A stretch of DNA of 32,891 nt from Bacteroidota bacterium (GTDB lineage Bacteria; Bacteroidota; Bacteroidia; AKYH767-A; 2013-40CM-41-45): the NCBI GenBank assembly GCA_026391975.1, contig JAPLDB010000010.1:3548-36438 (forward strand). Direction: 5' to 3'. The position numbers and the translations under genes were made by a program. The notes beneath the pieces were generated by a model, which did not search any database, had not been told where the DNA came from, and saw nothing but the letters and a program-made list of their open reading frames with translations. Of the stretch, positions 30,130-32,891 are shown piece after piece (position 1 is the stretch's first letter; each line of letters begins with the position of its first letter).

Positions 30130-32628
30130 ATGAATGACGACGAAGTAAAATTTCCACGTGTTGAACTCAGCAATGTAATTGATGACGATACCGAATTTAT
30201 TCCCCTGCTTACTACAGAAGATGAAGAAAGCATGCAGGCGCAAAAAATTCCATCTACACTTTCCATTCTTCCATTACGCAATACGGTTCTGTTTCCCGGT
30301 GTCGTAATCCCCATTACCGTTGGCCGCGATAAATCCATCAACCTGATCAAAGATGCTTACAAGGGCGACAAGATCATCGGTGTGGTTTCACAAAAGGATA
30401 CAAATATTGAAGATCCGAAGTTTGAAGACCTGAATAAGATCGGTACTGTTGCCCACGTCCTCAAGATGCTGCGTATGCCTGATGGCAATACCACCATCAT
30501 CATCCAGGGAAAGAAAAGATTTGAACTGAAAGAGCTGATCCAGACGGAACCTTATATCAAAGCTACTGTCGCTGCCATCGCCGAGAATATACCGGTTAAG
30601 GGGGATAAGGAATTTCATGCAACAGTGCAGAGCATGAAGGACCTTGCCCTGCAAATCATTCAACACAGTCCGAATATTCCAAGCGATGCGGCTTTTGCGA
30701 TTCGTAACATCGAAAGCAATTCATTCCTGATAAATTTCATTTCGTCCAATATGAATCTGGACGTGGTGAAAAAACAAACGCTGCTTGAGATTGATGACCT
30801 GCGCGAACGTTCTACCAGGGTGCTTGAACACCTCACCAAGGAATTACAGATGCTGGAACTGAAGAATCAGATTCAGAACAAAGTCAAGACAGACATAGAC
30901 AAACAGCAGCGTGAATTTTTTCTCAACCAGCAGTTAAAAACAATTCAGGAGGAACTCGGTGGACAAACACCTGAGCGGGAAGTTTCTGAGTTGCGTGAAC
31001 GTGCAAAGACAAAAAAATGGAGCAAGGAAGTTGCAGATACATTCAACAAGGAATGCGACCGTATCATGCGGATGAACCAGGCTTCTGCAGAATATTCTGT
31101 AGTGATCAATTACCTTGAAGTGTTGCTTGACCTTCCCTGGAATGAATATACAAACGACAACTTCGACCTCAAGTTTGCCCAAAAGGTTTTGGAAAAAGAC
31201 CATTGGGGACTTGAAAAAGTAAAAGCCCGCATCCTTGAATACCTTGCTGTATTGAAGTTGAAGCGTGATATGAAATCTCCAATCATGTGCTTGTATGGAC
31301 CTCCCGGAGTTGGAAAGACTTCACTCGGAAAATCCATAGCCCGTGCACTCGGAAGAAAATATGTGCGTATGTCTTTGGGTGGATTGCGCGATGAGGCGGA
31401 AATTCGTGGTCACCGCAAAACATACATCGGTGCAATGCCCGGACGGATTATTCAAAACCTCAAAAAAGCAAAGAGTGCAAATCCTGTTTTTGTATTGGAC
31501 GAGATTGACAAACTCGGAAATGATTTCCATGGCGATCCTTCAAGTGCTTTGCTGGAAGTGCTGGATCCTGAACAAAACAATACTTTTTATGATAACTATG
31601 TTGAGATTGATTTCGACCTCAGCAATGTGTTGTTCATAGCTACTGCAAATTCTTTGAGTTCAATTCAGCCGGCATTGCTTGACCGCCTTGAAATTATTGA
31701 GATCAACGGCTACACAGTGGAGGAGAAGATCCAGATTGCAATCCGCCATTTGGTTCCAAAACAATTGGAAGCACATGGATTAAAAAAGGAGCAGGTAAAA
31801 CTTTCGCCGAAGATGATAGAATTGCTCATCGAACAATATACGCGTGAGAGTGGTGTGCGCGGTCTCGAAAAAAAGATTGCATCTCTGATCCGCGGCATTG
31901 CGAAAAGTGTGGCCATGGAAGAGGAATACAACCCCGTTGTAGATGAAGAAGCCATCAACAAGATTTTGGGTGCACCAATTTTTCAGAAAGACAAAGCAAT
32001 GAAGAATGATGTAGCAGGCGTGGTTACAGGTCTTGCGTGGACAAGCGTTGGTGGTGACATTCTTTTTATTGAAGTCAGCCTGAGCAAAGGAAAAGGAAAA
32101 CTCACCTTAACCGGTAACCTCGGTGATGTAATGAAAGAATCGGCTGTAATTGCATTAGCATATCTCAAATCTCATTGTGATGATCTGAATATTGATCCGC
32201 GCGTAATCGACCAGTGGGATATTCATATCCACGTTCCCGAAGGCGCTACTCCGAAAGATGGCCCTTCAGCAGGTGTTACAATGCTTACTGCTTTGGCTTC
32301 AGCATTTACCCAAAGAAAAGTGAAGGAACATTTAGCTATGACGGGAGAAATTACTCTCCGCGGAAAAGTGTTGCCTGTTGGCGGCATCAAAGAAAAAATT
32401 CTTGCTGCAAAACGTGCAGGCATCAAAGACATCATCCTCTGCGCCGATAACAAAAAGGATATTTTAGAAATCAAGAAAGACTACATCAAAGACCTTCGTT
32501 TTCACTATGTAACCGAAATGATTGAAGTAATCAACTATGCTTTGATGAAAGAAAAAGTGAAGAAGCCGCTTGATGTTACCTATCATAAGAATGGGGAGGC
32601 GAAGAAGGGGGAGCGGGAGGAAGCTTAA
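30130..32628 (+). CDS. lon: ATP-dependent protease Lon
   Basis: 832 residues. LonN substrate-binding domain (about 40-245, from [14 protein letters not shown]), AAA+ module with Walker A GPPGVGKT (390-397) and Walker B VFVLDEID (453-460), and the LonP protease domain (about 610-800) with catalytic Ser713 in PKDGPSAG and Lys756 in GGIKEKILA. It forms a cytoplasmic hexamer that unfolds and degrades damaged and regulatory proteins. It is longer than E. coli Lon (784) because of an acidic N-terminal extension and a charged tail, both common in Bacteroidota. It is alone in its transcription unit, with an inverted repeat over the promoter and a strong terminator. Confidence 0.97.
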   Translation: MNDDEVKFPRVELSNVIDDDTEFIPLLTTEDEESMQAQKIPSTLSILPLRNTVLFPGVVIPITVGRDKSINLIKDAYKGDKIIGVVSQKDTNIEDPKFEDLNKIGTVAHVLKMLRMPDGNTTIIIQGKKRFELKELIQTEPYIKATVAAIAENIPVKGDKEFHATVQSMKDLALQIIQHSPNIPSDAAFAIRNIESNSFLINFISSNMNLDVVKKQTLLEIDDLRERSTRVLEHLTKELQMLELKNQIQNKVKTDIDKQQREFFLNQQLKTIQEELGGQTPEREVSELRERAKTKKWSKEVADTFNKECDRIMRMNQASAEYSVVINYLEVLLDLPWNEYTNDNFDLKFAQKVLEKDHWGLEKVKARILEYLAVLKLKRDMKSPIMCLYGPPGVGKTSLGKSIARALGRKYVRMSLGGLRDEAEIRGHRKTYIGAMPGRIIQNLKKAKSANPVFVLDEIDKLGNDFHGDPSSALLEVLDPEQNNTFYDNYVEIDFDLSNVLFIATANSLSSIQPALLDRLEIIEINGYTVEEKIQIAIRHLVPKQLEAHGLKKEQVKLSPKMIELLIEQYTRESGVRGLEKKIASLIRGIAKSVAMEEEYNPVVDEEAINKILGAPIFQKDKAMKNDVAGVVTGLAWTSVGGDILFIEVSLSKGKGKLTLTGNLGDVMKESAVIALAYLKSHCDDLNIDPRVIDQWDIHIHVPEGATPKDGPSAGVTMLTALASAFTQRKVKEHLAMTGEITLRGKVLPVGGIKEKILAAKRAGIKDIILCADNKKDILEIKKDYIKDLRFHYVTEMIEVINYALMKEKVKKPLDVTYHKNGEAKKGEREEA

Positions 32629-32667
32629 AGGCTTACGAAATACAGATAGAATACGAATTTACAAATT

Positions 32668-32693
32668 AAAGCCTACAGGAGACTGTGGGCTTT
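32668..32693 (+). terminator. lon terminator
   Basis: An 11-bp stem (AAAGCCTACAG with CTGTGGGCTTT, one T/G wobble) around the tetraloop GAGA, followed by GTTATTT. It starts 39 bases after the lon stop codon. Confidence 0.85.
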
Positions 32694-32802
32694 GTTATTT
32701 AAAAATATAATTCTGATTCAATTTTTTTGCCATTCGCATAAGAAAACCCCACACCCATCATTATATTATTCCAGTCAATGGAATAATTCTTATGTTTCCG
32801 AA

Positions 32803-32891
32803 ATGAAATCAGTCTTAACAAGTTTGATATTGCTCATTTGCTTTTGCAATTCTTCAGGGCAAGTGACGTTTCAGAAATCTTTTAGTTGCTC
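32803..32891 (+). CDS. Exported protein, 5' end only
   Basis: ATG at 32803 opens a frame that runs off the right edge (29 codons visible). MKSVLTSLILLICFCNSSGQ is a clear signal peptide, followed by VTFQKSF. That opening is common in Bacteroidota secreted beta-propeller or T9SS cargo proteins, but too little is visible to assign a family. It starts 110 bases after the lon terminator, so it is a separate unit. Confidence 0.7.
   Translation, partial: MKSVLTSLILLICFCNSSGQVTFQKSFSC

Noticed and set aside
1-32891. tRNA, rRNA or known riboswitch genes
   Set aside because: I looked in the larger gaps for tRNA cloverleaf signs and CCA-proximal motifs and for conserved riboswitch cores, and found none I could support. 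A covariance-model scan (tRNAscan-SE, Rfam) would settle this.

Overview
The window reads as a chromosomal segment of a Bacteroidota (Bacteroidetes) bacterium. Evidence: a secreted protein with a type IX secretion (Por) C-terminal sorting domain; promoter boxes of the Bacteroidota type TAnnTTTG and a TAnnTTCG variant; few Shine-Dalgarno sequences; the Bacteroidota-type GreA/GreB-like protein; DUF1015; small Cys-Lys-Lys lipoproteins; and the thrS-infC-rpmI-rplT order. It looks like ordinary, moderately AT-rich core genome, probably from a poorly cultured Chitinophagales/Sphingobacteriales-like lineage (inference). I see no rRNA, tRNA, CRISPR, prophage or insertion sequence.

Layout. 1-3236 (minus): two paralogous small lipoproteins (one cut by the window edge), a SpoIIE/PP2C-type regulatory phosphatase and an LpxD-family acyltransferase. 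3360-7867 (plus): a GT4 glycosyltransferase, a DUF1015 protein, a YggS-type PLP protein with an insertion, and an EamA transporter, closed by a terminator shared with the next gene. 7940-10180 (minus): a 746-residue T9SS cargo with four FN3 repeats and a phosphoesterase domain. 10547-14684: a glycan-modification group, namely a methyltransferase-GT2 fusion, an FkbM methyltransferase and, divergently, a TMTC-like GT-C/TPR membrane protein. 14698-17618: a GreA/B-like factor and aroQ (minus), then xerD and a GH16 glucanase-like protein (plus). 17789-19756: a WG-repeat protein, a lipoprotein and a small membrane protein. 20021-23417: thrS-infC-rpmI-rplT. 23511-29844: a polytopic membrane protein, a Rieske protein, a patatin/POTRA/beta-barrel protein, a BtuF-like binding protein and a second GT4 enzyme. 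30130-32628: lon with a strong terminator, then the 5' end of one more secreted protein.

The most striking structure is between the genes. At least twelve intergenic stretches are degenerate tandem arrays with a 7- or 8-bp period, each with its own unit (TTACATC x9, TTCAAATC, CACCTAAT, CTTCTAA, ATCTCAT, ATTCGTA and others). Several overlap a stop codon. Two carry the same 18-bp perfect palindrome in their middle and a third carries a hairpin in the same place. In eight arrays the plus strand is rich in C and nearly free of G whatever the direction of the flanking genes. They resemble in concept the heptanucleotide STRR elements of cyanobacteria.

Other points worth following: promoter boxes only 4-6 bases before several ATGs, suggesting leaderless mRNAs; infC, which has no ATG, GTG or TTG in the right place and appears to start at ATA; and an octamer array at the point where a lipoprotein gene stops short of its paralogue.
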